From DASSYK01 sp036258315 (GTDB taxonomy: Bacteria; Actinomycetota; Thermoleophilia; Solirubrobacterales; 70-9), in assembly GCA_036258315.1 (NCBI GenBank), contig DATADX010000067.1, positions 47,433 to 111,432 on the forward strand: a stretch of 64,000 nucleotides of DNA, in the 5' to 3' direction. Position numbers and translations under genes: made by a program. This document shows, in pieces, positions 18,411 to 27,795 of this stretch; positions within the stretch are counted from its first letter, which is position 1, and each line of letters begins with the position of its first letter. Under the pieces are notes generated by a model. The model had not been told where the DNA came from and did no database searches. It was given only the letters and a program-made list of their open reading frames with translations.

Positions 18411-19889
18411 ATGACCGCAGGCACGACCGACAGGAACCGCTGGATCGCGCTCTACGTGCTCTGCACGGGGATGCTGATGATCGTTCTCGACATCACCGTC
18501 GTGAACGTCGCGCTCCCGACGATCCAGGACGACCTCGGGTTCTCGCAGTCCGGTCTCGCCTGGGTCGTGAACGGCTATCTGATTGCGTTCGGCGGGCTGC
18601 TGCTGCTGTCCGGCCGGTTCGGCGACATCCTCGGCCGCAAGAACATCTTCATGGCGGGGTTGACGGTCTTCACGCTCGCCTCGTTGCTCTGCGGCGTCGC
18701 GCAGACCCAAGAGATGCTGGTCGGGGCGCGCTTCATCCAGGGGATCGGCGGCGCGATGACCTCCGCGGTGATCCTCGGGATGATCGTGACGATGTTCCCC
18801 GAGCCGCGGGAGCAGGCGAAGGCGATCGGCGTGTTCGCGTTCGTCGCCTCCGGCGGCGGCTCCGTCGGCCTGCTCGCCGGCGGCATCCTCACCGAGTCGA
18901 TCAACTGGCACTGGATCTTCTTCATCAACGTCCCGATCGCGCTCGTCACGGGCTATCTCGCGTCTCGCCTCGTCGAGCGTGACGAGGGGATCGGCTTCGG
19001 CGGCGGCGCAGACGTCGCCGGAGCGCTGCTGATCACCAGCGCCCTGATGCTCGGCGTCTACACGATCGTGAAGCCGGCGGCGGAGCAGGGCTGGGGCGAC
19101 CCCCAGACCCTCCTGCTCGGCGCGGTCTCGCTCGCCCTGATCGCGGCCTTCGTCTGGCGCGAGGCGACGGCTCGCAACCCCCTGATCCCGCTGCGGATCT
19201 TCCGGTCCCGGAACCTGTCCGGCGCGAACATCGTCCAGGCGCTCTCGGTGGCCGGGATGTTCGGGATGTTCTTCCTCGGGTCGCTCTATCTGGAGCGCGT
19301 GCTCGGCTACGGCGCGCTCGAGATCGGCCTCGCCTTCCTCCCGACGACGCTGATCATGGGCACCCTGTCGATCCGCTACACCGAGCCGCTGGTGATGCGG
19401 TTCGGCGCCAAGCGCTGCCTGGTCTCGGGACTCGGGCTGATCGCGCTCGGGCTGCTGCTCTTCACGCAGGCGCCGGTGGACGGCACCTACGTCGAGGACG
19501 TGCTGCCGCCGGTGGCCCTGTTCGGCTTCGGCGCCGGGCTCGCGTTCCCATCGCTGATGACGATCGCGATGTCGGGGGCGACCCCGGAGGACGCCGGACT
19601 CGCCTCCGGGATCGTCAACACCTCGGCGCAGGTCGGCGGCGCGCTCGGGCTGGCGGTGCTCGCGACGCTTTCGGCGACCCGCAGCGAGAACCTGGTCGCG
19701 GACGGCGAGTCGACCGCCTCAGCGCTGACGAGCGGATACCACCTCGCGTTCCTGATCGGGGCCGCGCTGACGGTCGCGGCGATCCTGGTCGCGATCGCCG
19801 TCGTGCAGCCGGTGCAGCCCGAGACGGAGCCCGCGGGCGAGCAGGACGAGGAACGGCAGCGCGAGCTGGCCTACTCCGAGGCCGCGTAG
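18411..19889 (+). CDS. MFS multidrug efflux transporter, DHA2 (14-TM, EmrB/QacA) family
   Basis: The 492-aa protein is almost entirely hydrophobic helices. DHA2 signatures are MLIVLDITVVNVALPTIQDDL (abbreviated as LDITVVNVALP in TM1), GRFGDILGRKN after TM2, and the GGSVGLLAGGIL antiporter-like motif C in TM5. Fourteen spans fit the length. Such pumps export drugs or cationic compounds by proton antiport. The start ATG 18411 has a near-perfect Shine-Dalgarno AGGAGGA at 18397-18403. The upstream ECF factor may control it, but no operator can be proved. Confidence 0.93.
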   Translation: MTAGTTDRNRWIALYVLCTGMLMIVLDITVVNVALPTIQDDLGFSQSGLAWVVNGYLIAFGGLLLLSGRFGDILGRKNIFMAGLTVFTLASLLCGVAQTQEMLVGARFIQGIGGAMTSAVILGMIVTMFPEPREQAKAIGVFAFVASGGGSVGLLAGGILTESINWHWIFFINVPIALVTGYLASRLVERDEGIGFGGGADVAGALLITSALMLGVYTIVKPAAEQGWGDPQTLLLGAVSLALIAAFVWREATARNPLIPLRIFRSRNLSGANIVQALSVAGMFGMFFLGSLYLERVLGYGALEIGLAFLPTTLIMGTLSIRYTEPLVMRFGAKRCLVSGLGLIALGLLLFTQAPVDGTYVEDVLPPVALFGFGAGLAFPSLMTIAMSGATPEDAGLASGIVNTSAQVGGALGLAVLATLSATRSENLVADGESTASALTSGYHLAFLIGAALTVAAILVAIAVVQPVQPETEPAGEQDEERQRELAYSEAA

Positions 19890-19955
19890 CGACTCGGCCG
19901 AGCCCCGCCCCCCTCGGGCGCGGCGGCAGAGGCCGCGCGATGGGAAACTCCGCGC

Positions 19956-20564
19956 GTGCGCGCCCTCGTCGCGACAGCGCTGCTCGTGATCGTCGCCGTC
20001 TCCGTGATCGCGATCGCCCGCTCCGACTCCGATGACGAGGAGTCGGCGCCGGATCAGGAGCCGCCGCCCGCCGAGACCGCCGATCCGCTGCCGTCGCAAC
20101 CGCCCGGTTGGGGCAAGGTGGCGAGCGCCGCGGGCGGGTTCGCGCTCGGCGTCCCTCCCGGCTGGTCGCAGAAGAGCAGCGGGGAGAGCGTCACGCTGAA
20201 GTCGCCGGGGAGCACCGTTGTGATCCGGGTCACCGCCGATCGCGACGACGAGGCGCTCGACTCGGACCTCGACGCGTACGCGACGGCGCTGCTGGACGAG
20301 CTCGGGGCGAGCGAGGGGCGGGCGGGGGATGGTCTCGAGGTCGCGAGCGGCTACCAGGTGGCCTCCGTCTCCGGGCGGCGGGCTGCCGCGCCGGGAGCGC
20401 CGGCCGGGTCGCAGGGCGACCGGCTCGAGGTCGTGGTGGTCCGCCGCCCCGAGCTCGCCGCATACCCGATCCTGATCGCGAGCGACGCCGGGGTGAAGCC
20501 GGCCGAGCTGGATCCGATCGTCGCCCGGGTCGTCTCCTCGCTGCGCGGGAGGCCGGTGAGCTGA
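19956..20564 (+). CDS. Exported or membrane-anchored protein, unknown function
   Basis: The 202-aa protein starts with an uncleaved-looking anchor (ALVATALLVIVAVSVIAIA). A Pro/Glu-rich linker of about 30 residues follows, then a single compact domain (FALGVPPGWSQKSSGESVTLKSPGS, VVIRVTADRDDEAL, LEVVVVRRPELAAYPILIASDAG). The outer domain resembles the PsbP/MOG1-like fold seen in many lipoproteins, but this is only a resemblance. The GTG start follows GAAACT by 6 nt. The stop shares a base with the universal stress protein start, so they are probably co-transcribed. Confidence 0.78.
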   Translation: MRALVATALLVIVAVSVIAIARSDSDDEESAPDQEPPPAETADPLPSQPPGWGKVASAAGGFALGVPPGWSQKSSGESVTLKSPGSTVVIRVTADRDDEALDSDLDAYATALLDELGASEGRAGDGLEVASGYQVASVSGRRAAAPGAPAGSQGDRLEVVVVRRPELAAYPILIASDAGVKPAELDPIVARVVSSLRGRPVS

Positions 20565-21004
20565 TGTTCCGCAGCATCCTGGTGGCCCTCGACGACTCGC
20601 CGACCAGCCAGGCGGCTCTGGACGTCGCGATCGACCTCGCGCAGCGGCTGCGCTCGCGTTTGACCGTGATCTCGGTGTCACCCGAGATCCCCGGCTACGC
20701 CTACCGGGCCGCGATCGACGTCCAGGCCCTGCGTGCGGAGGTGGAGAGCGAGACCGAGCGGATCCTGCGCGAGGGCGTGGATCGGGTGCCCGAGGACGTC
20801 CCGGTCACGAGCGTGTTCAGGCACGGACGGGCGGGCGAGGAGATCGTCGCCCAGCTCGAGGCCGGCGGGCACGACCTGCTCGTGAGCGGATCGCGTGGTC
20901 GCGGGCGCGTCGCCTCGAACCTGCTCGGCAGCGTCAATGCTCACGTGTTCTTCCATTCGCACGTCCCGATGCTCGTGATTCCCCCGCGCGAGGACTCGGA
21001 CTGA
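20564..21004 (+). CDS. Universal stress protein (UspA family)
   Basis: The 146-aa protein has the UspA N-terminal strand RSILVALDDSPTSQAALDVAIDLA and the ATP-binding loop GSRGRGRVASNLLGS followed by HVPMLVI. It is therefore of the ATP-binding USP type. USPs act in starvation and stress survival in the cytoplasm. ATG 20564 overlaps the TGA of the exported protein by one base. The residues between (VSVSPEIPGYAYRAAIDVQALRAEVE) form the usual variable helix. Confidence 0.93.
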   Translation: MFRSILVALDDSPTSQAALDVAIDLAQRLRSRLTVISVSPEIPGYAYRAAIDVQALRAEVESETERILREGVDRVPEDVPVTSVFRHGRAGEEIVAQLEAGGHDLLVSGSRGRGRVASNLLGSVNAHVFFHSHVPMLVIPPREDSD

Positions 21005-21024
21005 TCGAACTCCGATCACGGGCG

Positions 21025-21030
21025 TACCAT
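21025..21030 (+). promoter_or_regulatory. -10-like TACCAT
   Basis: TACCAT lies 8 nt before GTG 21039; no ribosome site is visible, so a leaderless mRNA is likely. Confidence 0.5.
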
Positions 21031-21038
21031 CCCCGCGC

Positions 21039-22064
21039 GTGAAGCTGATCATCCAGATCCCCTGCCTGAACGAGGAGGAGAGCCTTCCCGGGGTGCTCAG
21101 CGAGCTGCCCCGCGACGTGGCCGGCTTCGACCGCGTCGAGTGGCTCGTGATCGACGACGGCTCGACGGACCGCACCGTCGAAGCGGCGCGAGCGGGTGGC
21201 GTCGACCACGTCGTCCGGCTGACCAACAACAAGGGACTTGCGGCCGCCTTCCAGGCCGGCCTCGACGCGGCGCTGAAGCTGGGCGCCGACGCGATCGTCA
21301 ACACCGACGCCGACAACCAGTACCGGGCCGCCGACATCCCGCGCCTGGTCGAGCCGATCGTCGCCGGTCGCGCGGACATGGTCGTCGGCGACCGCCAGGT
21401 GAGGACCGTGAAGCACTTCTCGCCGACCAAGCGGGTGCTCCAGCGGCTCGGCAGCTGGGTGGTGAGGCGCGCCTCGGGCACCGACGTTCCGGACACGACG
21501 TCGGGCTTCCGCGCCTACAACCGCGAGGCGGCGCTGCAGCTCCAGATCGTCAACAACTACACCTACACGCTCGAGAGCCTGATCCAGGCCGGCAAGGGAC
21601 TGGTCGCCGTCGAGCACATCCCGATCACGCCGAACAGGACGCTGCGGGACTCCCGCCTCGCGGCCTCGACCTCGCGCTACGTGGGCCGAAACGCGCTCGC
21701 GATCTTCCGGGCCTACACCCGGCACGAGCCGCTGCGCGTGTTCATGATCGCCGCGGCGTTCTTCGCGATCGCCGCGCTCGCCGCCTGGTCGCCGTTCCTG
21801 ATCGACTTCATCTTCAACGGCGACCGCAGCGGTCACATCCAATCGCTGATCCTTGGCGCGGTGCTGGCGCTGGCGGCGGTGCAGATGTTCGCGCTCGGGA
21901 TCATCGGCGACGCGCTCTCGGGCCAGCGCGTGATCGCGCAGCGGATCTTCGAGCGCGTCCGCCGGCTCGAGCTCGAGGCGGGCGTCGCGCCCTCGCACTA
22001 CGAGCCGGGGCAGGCGCCGGAGAGCCTCACGGTCGAGACGATCGAGCCCTCGGTTCGCGGGTGA
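21039..22064 (+). CDS. Glycosyltransferase family 2, dolichyl-phosphate-sugar synthase-like
   Basis: The 341-aa protein has the GT-A domain of DPM1-like enzymes: IPCLNEEESLPGVL, VIDDGSTDRTVEAA, the metal site NTDADNQYRAADIPRL, and DTTSGFRAYNREAAL. Two C-terminal membrane helices (FMIAAAFFAIAALAAWSPFL and ILGAVLALAAVQMFALGII) anchor it. It should transfer a sugar to a polyprenyl phosphate on the inner face, feeding GT-C enzymes outside. The next genes, a methyltransferase overlapping by 4 bases and a GT-C-like protein, fit such a pathway. Confidence 0.92.
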   Translation: MKLIIQIPCLNEEESLPGVLSELPRDVAGFDRVEWLVIDDGSTDRTVEAARAGGVDHVVRLTNNKGLAAAFQAGLDAALKLGADAIVNTDADNQYRAADIPRLVEPIVAGRADMVVGDRQVRTVKHFSPTKRVLQRLGSWVVRRASGTDVPDTTSGFRAYNREAALQLQIVNNYTYTLESLIQAGKGLVAVEHIPITPNRTLRDSRLAASTSRYVGRNALAIFRAYTRHEPLRVFMIAAAFFAIAALAAWSPFLIDFIFNGDRSGHIQSLILGAVLALAAVQMFALGIIGDALSGQRVIAQRIFERVRRLELEAGVAPSHYEPGQAPESLTVETIEPSVRG

Positions 22065-22702
22065 GCGGCGAGCCCGCGCCGACCACCGGCTACGTCAACT
22101 CCGACGAAGCCGGCGGCAACGTCTACGACAAGTACGCGTCGCAGAACCCGATCGAGCGGCGCCTCGTCGCCGGCTTCCTCGCGGACTTCGACGACCTCGT
22201 CGCCCGCAGCGGCGCTCGGCGTGCGCACGAGGTCGGCTGCGGCGAGGGCGAGCTCGCCCTGCGGATGGCGAGGGCGGGGCTCGAGGTGCGGGGCAGCGAC
22301 GCCTTCGCGGGCACCGTCGAGGAGGCGCGGCGCCGGGCCGAGGCCGCAGGCGCCGAGATCGGGTTCGAATGCAAGCCGGTCCAGGAGCTGACCCGGGGCG
22401 ACGACGGGGCCGAGCTGGTCGTCTGCTGCGAGGTCCTCGAGCACCTCGAGGACCCCGAGGCGGCGCTCGAGGTGCTCGCCGCGCTCGCTCAGCCGTGGCT
22501 GATCGCGAGCGTTCCGCGCGAGCCGCTCTGGCGCGGGCTCAACCTCGCGAGGTTCGCCTACGTCGCCGCGCTCGGCAACACGCCTGGACACGTCCAGCAC
22601 TGGTCGAAGCGCGGCTTCCGCCGGTTTCTCGAACGCCGCCTCGAAATCGTCGAGCTGCGCAGCCCGCTGCCCTGGACGATGGCGCTCTGCCGGGGACGGT
22701 AG
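22061..22702 (+). CDS. SAM-dependent class I methyltransferase
   Basis: The 213-aa protein has the SAM-binding motif HEVGCGEGELALRMA, the acidic loop GSDAFAG and VVCCEVLEHLEDPEAALEVLA (a UbiG/methyltransf_11 mark). The substrate is unknown. Its N terminus (NVYDKYASQNPIERRLVAGFL) is typical of methyltransferases encoded beside lipid-linked sugar glycosyltransferases. GTG 22061 overlaps the preceding TGA, so it is coupled to the GT2 gene. Confidence 0.9.
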   Translation: MSGEPAPTTGYVNSDEAGGNVYDKYASQNPIERRLVAGFLADFDDLVARSGARRAHEVGCGEGELALRMARAGLEVRGSDAFAGTVEEARRRAEAAGAEIGFECKPVQELTRGDDGAELVVCCEVLEHLEDPEAALEVLAALAQPWLIASVPREPLWRGLNLARFAYVAALGNTPGHVQHWSKRGFRRFLERRLEIVELRSPLPWTMALCRGR

Positions 22703-22705
22703 CCC

Positions 22706-22711
22706 TACAAT
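22706..22711 (+). promoter_or_regulatory. -10-like TACAAT
   Basis: TACAAT sits 7 nt before TTG 22719 and 10 nt before ATG 22722, so either start could be leaderless. Confidence 0.5.
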
Positions 22712-22721
22712 CGCCCGCTTG

Positions 22722-24452
22722 ATGGGCTGGCTCCGGTCGACAGCGGCGTGGCTTCGAGCGCATCCGGGGGTCACCGCGATCGCCTGCCTCGGGGTATGCT
22801 GGGGCCTGACCATGCATGCGATGGGCTGGGCGCAGCTCGCGCACTATGCCCAGGTCCGTGCCTTCGCCTCCGGGTCGGCCGAGATCGACCGGTGGCACTG
22901 GCAGACCAACGACAAGGCCTGGGTCGACGGGCACTTCTACTCGGTCAAGTCGCCCGGAGTGGCGGGGCTCTCGGTTCCCGCCTATCTGCTGTTCGACACC
23001 GCGGCCGGGCGGGACATCGCCGAGACGATGGCCGAGAACGCGCGCGAGACGAACTACCCGCGCTGGACCTCCGACAACAGCCCCTCGATCCAGAACTACG
23101 GCTACGACCCGGAGCGCGCCGACCGCGTCGCGGCCCAGACGGAGCGCAACGCACCGCTGATCTGGGGACTGACCCTGATCGCCGCCGTGATCCCCGCCGT
23201 GCTGCTGCTGCTGGGGGTCCGCTGGGCCGCGGACCGGTTCGAGCCGGGATACGGCACGGCGGCGGCGATCACGCTCGGCGTCGGCTCGATCGTGATGATC
23301 TTCGCCTCGGAGTACTTCTCGCACGTGATCTCCGCGGCGCTCGGGTTCGGCGCCTTCCTGCTGCTTATGCGCGAGCGCGAGGGGGCGCCACGGCCGTGGA
23401 TGGTCGGGGTCGCGGGCCTGCTCGCGGGGCTCGCCGTCACGTTCGAGTACCAGGTCGGCCTGGTCGGGGCCGTGCTGTTCTTCTACGCGCTGGCGCGCGC
23501 CGAGCGGCGCCTGCGGCGCGCTTTCCTCTACGCAGCGGGCGCCCTCGCGGGCGCGCTGCCGGCGCTCGCGTTCAACTGGTGGGCGCTGGGCTCACCGTTC
23601 GAGTTCGCCTACGGAAACGCCGTCGACACCCCCGGCTTCACCGGGCACGAGACGCTCGGCCTCAACGACGACGGCTTCTTCGGGATCACAGCCCCGAAGG
23701 CGACCAGCGCGATCGACCTGCTGCTCGCGAACCGCGGCCTGCTCGTGCTGACGCCGGTGATCGCGGCGGCGGTGGCCGGGATCGTGCTGCTCTGGCGGCG
23801 CGGTGATCGCGTCGCGGAGGCGCGGACGATCGCCGCGATCGGAGCGATCTACTTCGTCTACAACGCGGGCTACTGGCTCCCGTTCGGAGGCGGCTCTCCG
23901 GGACCGCGCTTCCTGATCCCGGCGCTGCCGTTCGTCGCGCTCGGGCTCGCGGTCGCCTACCGGCGACTGCCGGCGATCACGCTCGGGCTCGCGATCCCCT
24001 CGGCGCTGATGATGGTCGCGGGGGCGATCAGCTTCCCGCTGCTCGGCGAGCAGGGGACCGGCGAGTGGGCCCGCTTCATCGGCGACGGACGGCTCGAGCA
24101 CACGGTGCTCACCGGTCTCGGAGTCAGCAACGCCTGGCTCGCGATCGCGCCGGTGCTCGCCGCGGTCGCGGCCGCGATCGTGCTCGCCTTCCGGGCGACG
24201 CCACCGACCCCGCTCGGGGACCTGCGGCCGGCGCTCGGGGCGGTCGTCGGCTGGGCGGCGATCGCGGCGGTGGGCCCGACGATCGCCGGCGACCGCACGC
24301 GGCCGCTCGAAGGGGACTCCGCCCTGATCCTGATCGCGCTCGCCGCCGGGATCTCGTTGGTGACGCTCGGGGTGCTCGGCCTGCGCGAGCGCTCGTCTCA
24401 GCCCGAGGCCGCCGTGCGGCCCGGGGCGGTGCTGGGCGAGTCCAGCCCGTAG
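22722..24452 (+). CDS. Polytopic membrane protein, GT-C glycosyltransferase-like
   Basis: The 576-aa protein has about a dozen membrane spans. The first outer loop contains WHWQTNDKAWVDGHFYSVKSPG, a DGHFYS-x-K-x-PG phrase common in prokaryotic GT-C-like mannosyl and arabinosyl transferases. It probably uses a polyprenyl-phosphate sugar, in keeping with the GT2 synthase upstream. The donor and acceptor cannot be read from sequence. ATG 22722 is chosen; TTG 22719 one codon earlier fits the -10 spacing better. The last 55 bases overlap the 3' end of the convergent membrane protein gene. Confidence 0.8.
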   Translation: MGWLRSTAAWLRAHPGVTAIACLGVCWGLTMHAMGWAQLAHYAQVRAFASGSAEIDRWHWQTNDKAWVDGHFYSVKSPGVAGLSVPAYLLFDTAAGRDIAETMAENARETNYPRWTSDNSPSIQNYGYDPERADRVAAQTERNAPLIWGLTLIAAVIPAVLLLLGVRWAADRFEPGYGTAAAITLGVGSIVMIFASEYFSHVISAALGFGAFLLLMREREGAPRPWMVGVAGLLAGLAVTFEYQVGLVGAVLFFYALARAERRLRRAFLYAAGALAGALPALAFNWWALGSPFEFAYGNAVDTPGFTGHETLGLNDDGFFGITAPKATSAIDLLLANRGLLVLTPVIAAAVAGIVLLWRRGDRVAEARTIAAIGAIYFVYNAGYWLPFGGGSPGPRFLIPALPFVALGLAVAYRRLPAITLGLAIPSALMMVAGAISFPLLGEQGTGEWARFIGDGRLEHTVLTGLGVSNAWLAIAPVLAAVAAAIVLAFRATPPTPLGDLRPALGAVVGWAAIAAVGPTIAGDRTRPLEGDSALILIALAAGISLVTLGVLGLRERSSQPEAAVRPGAVLGESSP

Positions 24453-26167
24453 ATCAGCAGCGGCCCGCGCCTTTCCACGCTCAGGCCGAGGCCCTCGATC
24501 GGGGCCGCGGCCGCGAGCGCCTGCGGGGTGCCCGCGGCGCGATCGGTATGGAGGATCACGCTGCGGACGCCGAATTCGCGCAGCCGCTCGACCGTCGCGG
24601 CGTCGGGGAAGCGCCGCATCTCGCCGATCAGCTCCTCGGTCGCGTCCGGCTCGGTGCTGGCGCGACCGTTGACGATCGACGGGAACCCGTCGGTTGACCA
24701 GAGGGTGTAGCGGCGGTTGTCCTCGGCTCGCTCGGCCGGCAGATGCAGCTGCGGCGCCGGAACGTCGGCGACCGAGGAGGGCGGGGTGTCGACCTCCGGC
24801 TGGTCGCGCCGGTCCGTCGGATCGAAGGGGAGGCCGCGGCCCTCGACCAGGAGGGCGAGCACGAGCAGGGCGGCCATGGCTCCGACGGCGAGGCGCACAC
24901 GGCGGGGCTCCGGTCCGCCGGGAGCGCCGGGTTCGCCCGAGCGCTCGGCCAGCCGGCTGCGCGCCGCCGCGAGCAGCGACTGCGCGCCGGCCGCGGCGAG
25001 CAGGGCGATTCCGAGCGACGAGAAGGTCTGCACGCGCCCCGGGGTGCGAATCCCCTCCCAGCCCGGCAGGAACTCGTAGAGCCAGCGGTACGGCCAGAGC
25101 AGGCCGCCCTCCTCCTGGAAGCCGAGCGCGAGGATCCAGACGAACAGCACGCCGGCGCCGAGCCCGTACCTGAGCCAGCGCGGGAAGGCACTGGATCCGA
25201 GCCCGACGGCGGCAAGGGCCAGGAACAGGACCCCCGGCCAGAGCGTCTTCTCGGGGAGGGCCTCGAGCCCGTCGCGGAAGGTCTCGGTCGCTGCGCCCCA
25301 GACGAGGTTCTCGTCCGGAGCCGTGACGAACACGCGCAGCGGCCCCGAGTAGGCCTCGACCGTCGAGGGCGGCCGCGTCGCCTCGGCGTACTCGTCGGCG
25401 ACGCGGAAGTACGGGCGCGCGATCACGGCGACGATCACCATGAACAGGGCCGCCCCGACCGCGGCGGCGGCGAGCAGGCGGCGGTCGAGCGGGGGGCGGC
25501 CGCGGCGCAGCCAGACGACGGCGGCGATCCCGATCAGGAGGGCGATCAGGTAGATGAACGGGAGCCCGATCGCAAAGCCGAGCGAGACCTGCCAGGCGGC
25601 GACCAGCCAGGCCGCCACGATCCAGCCCCGGCTCGCGCGCCGGACCCCGCGCACCGCGAGCGCGAGCGCGAGCGGGATCCCGCCGCTCGAGATCACCTGC
25701 ATGTGTCCGTCCTGCTCGAGCCTGAAGGGCGCGTAGGCGTAGGCCGCCCCGGCGACGGCGGCGCCGGCCCGCCCGAGGCCGAGCTCGCGGGCGAGCAGGT
25801 AGGCGCCGAAGAAGGCCAGGGCATAGGCGAACAGGAAGGCGAGGTCGTAGCGGGCGACCGCGTCCTCGGGCCCCGACCCGATCAGCCCGCTCGGGGCGTA
25901 GCCGATCAGCGCATCGCCGAACGCGAGCGAGTCCGCCGCCGGCCAGAAGGTGTTGGCCTGGAAGAAGTCGAGCGGCTGGTGGGCGAGCGCGTGGCCGCCC
26001 CAGGCGATCTGCCAAGACTGCGGCAGCGGGTCGCCGAGATCCTTCGGGATCGTTTCTCCCAGGTGGAGGACCAGCGGCCAGTTCATGACCACGGAGAGGA
26101 CGACGGCCGCCAGCGCGACGAGCAGCAGCTCGCGACGGGTCGTCTCTCGTCGGGCGGCGCTCGCCAT
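24398..26167 (-). CDS. Polytopic membrane protein, YfhO/GT-C-like
   Basis: The 589-aa protein has an N-terminal span, an outer loop DLGDPLPQSWQIAWGGHALAH with FFQANTFWPAADSLAFGD, about ten further spans and a C-terminal extracytoplasmic domain after residue 450. The D-P loop and overall plan match actinobacterial GT-C-like or YfhO-like membrane proteins. These are probably involved in surface glycan or lipid glycosylation; the exact reaction is unknown. It converges on and overlaps its neighbour by 55 bp. No leader features are obvious upstream of ATG 26167. Confidence 0.75.
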   Translation of the reverse strand: MASAARRETTRRELLLVALAAVVLSVVMNWPLVLHLGETIPKDLGDPLPQSWQIAWGGHALAHQPLDFFQANTFWPAADSLAFGDALIGYAPSGLIGSGPEDAVARYDLAFLFAYALAFFGAYLLARELGLGRAGAAVAGAAYAYAPFRLEQDGHMQVISSGGIPLALALAVRGVRRASRGWIVAAWLVAAWQVSLGFAIGLPFIYLIALLIGIAAVVWLRRGRPPLDRRLLAAAAVGAALFMVIVAVIARPYFRVADEYAEATRPPSTVEAYSGPLRVFVTAPDENLVWGAATETFRDGLEALPEKTLWPGVLFLALAAVGLGSSAFPRWLRYGLGAGVLFVWILALGFQEEGGLLWPYRWLYEFLPGWEGIRTPGRVQTFSSLGIALLAAAGAQSLLAAARSRLAERSGEPGAPGGPEPRRVRLAVGAMAALLVLALLVEGRGLPFDPTDRRDQPEVDTPPSSVADVPAPQLHLPAERAEDNRRYTLWSTDGFPSIVNGRASTEPDATEELIGEMRRFPDAATVERLREFGVRSVILHTDRAAGTPQALAAAAPIEGLGLSVERRGPLLIYGLDSPSTAPGRTAASG

Positions 26168-26208
26168 CGGGCGCGCGAGGCTACCCGGCGAGCGCGATTC
26201 GGGCGGCC

Positions 26209-26781
26209 TCAGTCCCTGTCCGGCCGGTCCGGATACAGCTCGTCGATCGTGACCAGGGCGCGATAGGGCGCCTCGGCCGCCTCCTCGATTGCATCAGCCC
26301 CACCGGCGAGCCGGTCGACGACGGAGACGACGCCGGCGACGGCGAGCCCCTCTTCGCGAATCCGCTCGATCGCTTTGACCGTGGAGCCGCCGGTGGTGAC
26401 GACGTCCTCGACGATCAGGCAGCTCGTGCCTGTCTCGAGCAGCGGGCCCTCGATCCAGCGCTGGAGGCCGTGTTCCTTGCGCTCCTTGCGGACGAAGAAG
26501 GCGACCAGGTCCTCCCCTCGCTCGGTCCCGAGCGCGGCGCAGGCGAGGGGGTCGGCGCCCATCGTCATCCCCCCTACCGCGCTCGCGCCGCGATCCGCGG
26601 CCTCGGCCGCGATCAGCGCGCCCGCGGCACGGTAGCCGTCCGGCCGGAGCAGCGCCCGCTTGGCGTCGACGTAGTACTGGGCGGTCCGTCCCGAGGAGAG
26701 CACGACCTCGCCGATCACGAGCGCGTGCTCGCGCAGCTCCGCGAGCAGGGATGCGCGCGCAGGCTCCAGGTCGGCGGTCAT
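26209..26781 (-). CDS. pyrE: Orotate phosphoribosyltransferase
   Basis: The enzyme converts orotate and PRPP to orotidine-5'-phosphate in pyrimidine synthesis. The 190-aa protein shows the PRPP-binding signature CLIVEDVVTTGGST (121-134), the flexible loop RKERKEHG (98-105) and SSGRTAQYYVDAKRAL near the N terminus. Length is normal. ATG 26781 has a -10-like TACGAT 8 nt upstream and no ribosome site, so the transcript is probably leaderless. Other pyr genes are not nearby. Confidence 0.96.
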   Translation of the reverse strand: MTADLEPARASLLAELREHALVIGEVVLSSGRTAQYYVDAKRALLRPDGYRAAGALIAAEAADRGASAVGGMTMGADPLACAALGTERGEDLVAFFVRKERKEHGLQRWIEGPLLETGTSCLIVEDVVTTGGSTVKAIERIREEGLAVAGVVSVVDRLAGGADAIEEAAEAPYRALVTIDELYPDRPDRD

Positions 26782-26789
26782 GGGGGCGC

Positions 26790-26795
26790 ATCGTA
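26790..26795 (-). promoter_or_regulatory. -10-like TACGAT of pyrE
   Basis: Read on the minus strand, TACGAT is 8 nt before the pyrE ATG at 26781. Confidence 0.45.
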
Positions 26796-26823
26796 TGGCT
26801 GACGGCCGAGATGCCGGCGCCCC

Positions 26824-27759
26824 CTATCCGAGCGCTTCGCGAAAGCCCTGGCGCCAGCTCGGGTATCGAGGCGACCAGCCGAGCTCGCGCTTCGCCTTGG
26901 CGTTCGAGGCACCGCGCAGGTCGAGCGCTGCCACCGCGGCCGGCCCCGCGACCAGTCTCGCCATCCAGAGCGGGACGCGGCGCGGCTTCTTCGCACCGAG
27001 CACCTCCGCGTAGAACGGCAGCCACCCGCTGAGCGGAGCGGGGTCGTCGTCGACGACGTTGTAGGCGCCTGGGCCACCGCGCTCGGCGGCGGCGGCGGTC
27101 GCCGCGGCGGCGTCATCGACGTGGATGAAGGAGAACACGCCGCTGCCCTTGCCGACGATCGGGTAGCGGCGGGCGAGCACGTCGCGGGCCGTGCTGCCGT
27201 CGCGCGCGTAGTAGGTACCCGGGCCGTAGAAGAAGCCGTAGCGGAGCATCACGCCGTCGAGCCCTGGTGTCTCGAGAGTCGCCCGCTCGAGCGCGTGCAG
27301 CGCCGCGAGCGGATCGCCCTCCGCCGGACCGGACGCCCTGCGCAGCGGCGCCTCCTCGCTCTTCACCCAGTCCCCCTCGGGCGCATAGCTGAAGGCCTGA
27401 CCCTGCGAGATCAGCCTCCGCACCCCGGCGGCCGCCGCGGCCCGCGCCAACGCCGGGCCGGCCCGGGCTCGCAGCTGGGTGGTCGTGGCGAGCGACTCGC
27501 GCGTCTTGCGCAGATCGATCCGCTCGGGCAGGTCGGTGAGCTGGTTGATGACGACGTCGGGCTTCAGATCGGCGACGAGCGCCCCGATCGCGTCCACGTC
27601 GCCTCCGTCGAGCACCGCGGGCTCGGCGCCGAGCCGCCTGACGCGATCGATGCGGTCACGCGAGCGCGTCGTCCCGACCACGTCGTGGCCCGCGTCTGAA
27701 AGCAGCGGCAGAAGCGGGCGGCCGATCGCCCCGGTTGCGCCGGCGACGAGGATCCTCAT
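26824..27759 (-). CDS. NAD(P)-dependent epimerase/dehydratase-like (extended SDR)
   Basis: The 311-aa protein starts with the Rossmann motif VAGATGAIGRPL (GxxGxxG at about 7-13). It has DVVINQLTDLPERID, a region RYGFFYGPGTYY holding a candidate catalytic Tyr but no classical YxxxK, and FSFIHVDDAAAATAAA. It is an atypical SDR of the NDP-sugar epimerase class; relatives reduce or epimerise sugars or act as atypical reductases. The substrate is unknown. ATG 27759 has CGGAGC upstream. It lies between pyrE and the L,D-transpeptidase, all on the minus strand but not overlapping. Confidence 0.85.
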   Translation of the reverse strand: MRILVAGATGAIGRPLLPLLSDAGHDVVGTTRSRDRIDRVRRLGAEPAVLDGGDVDAIGALVADLKPDVVINQLTDLPERIDLRKTRESLATTTQLRARAGPALARAAAAAGVRRLISQGQAFSYAPEGDWVKSEEAPLRRASGPAEGDPLAALHALERATLETPGLDGVMLRYGFFYGPGTYYARDGSTARDVLARRYPIVGKGSGVFSFIHVDDAAAATAAAAERGGPGAYNVVDDDPAPLSGWLPFYAEVLGAKKPRRVPLWMARLVAGPAAVAALDLRGASNAKAKRELGWSPRYPSWRQGFREALG

Positions 27760-27795
27760 CCGCCATTGCTCCGAAAGAGAGCGGCCTGGTGGCGG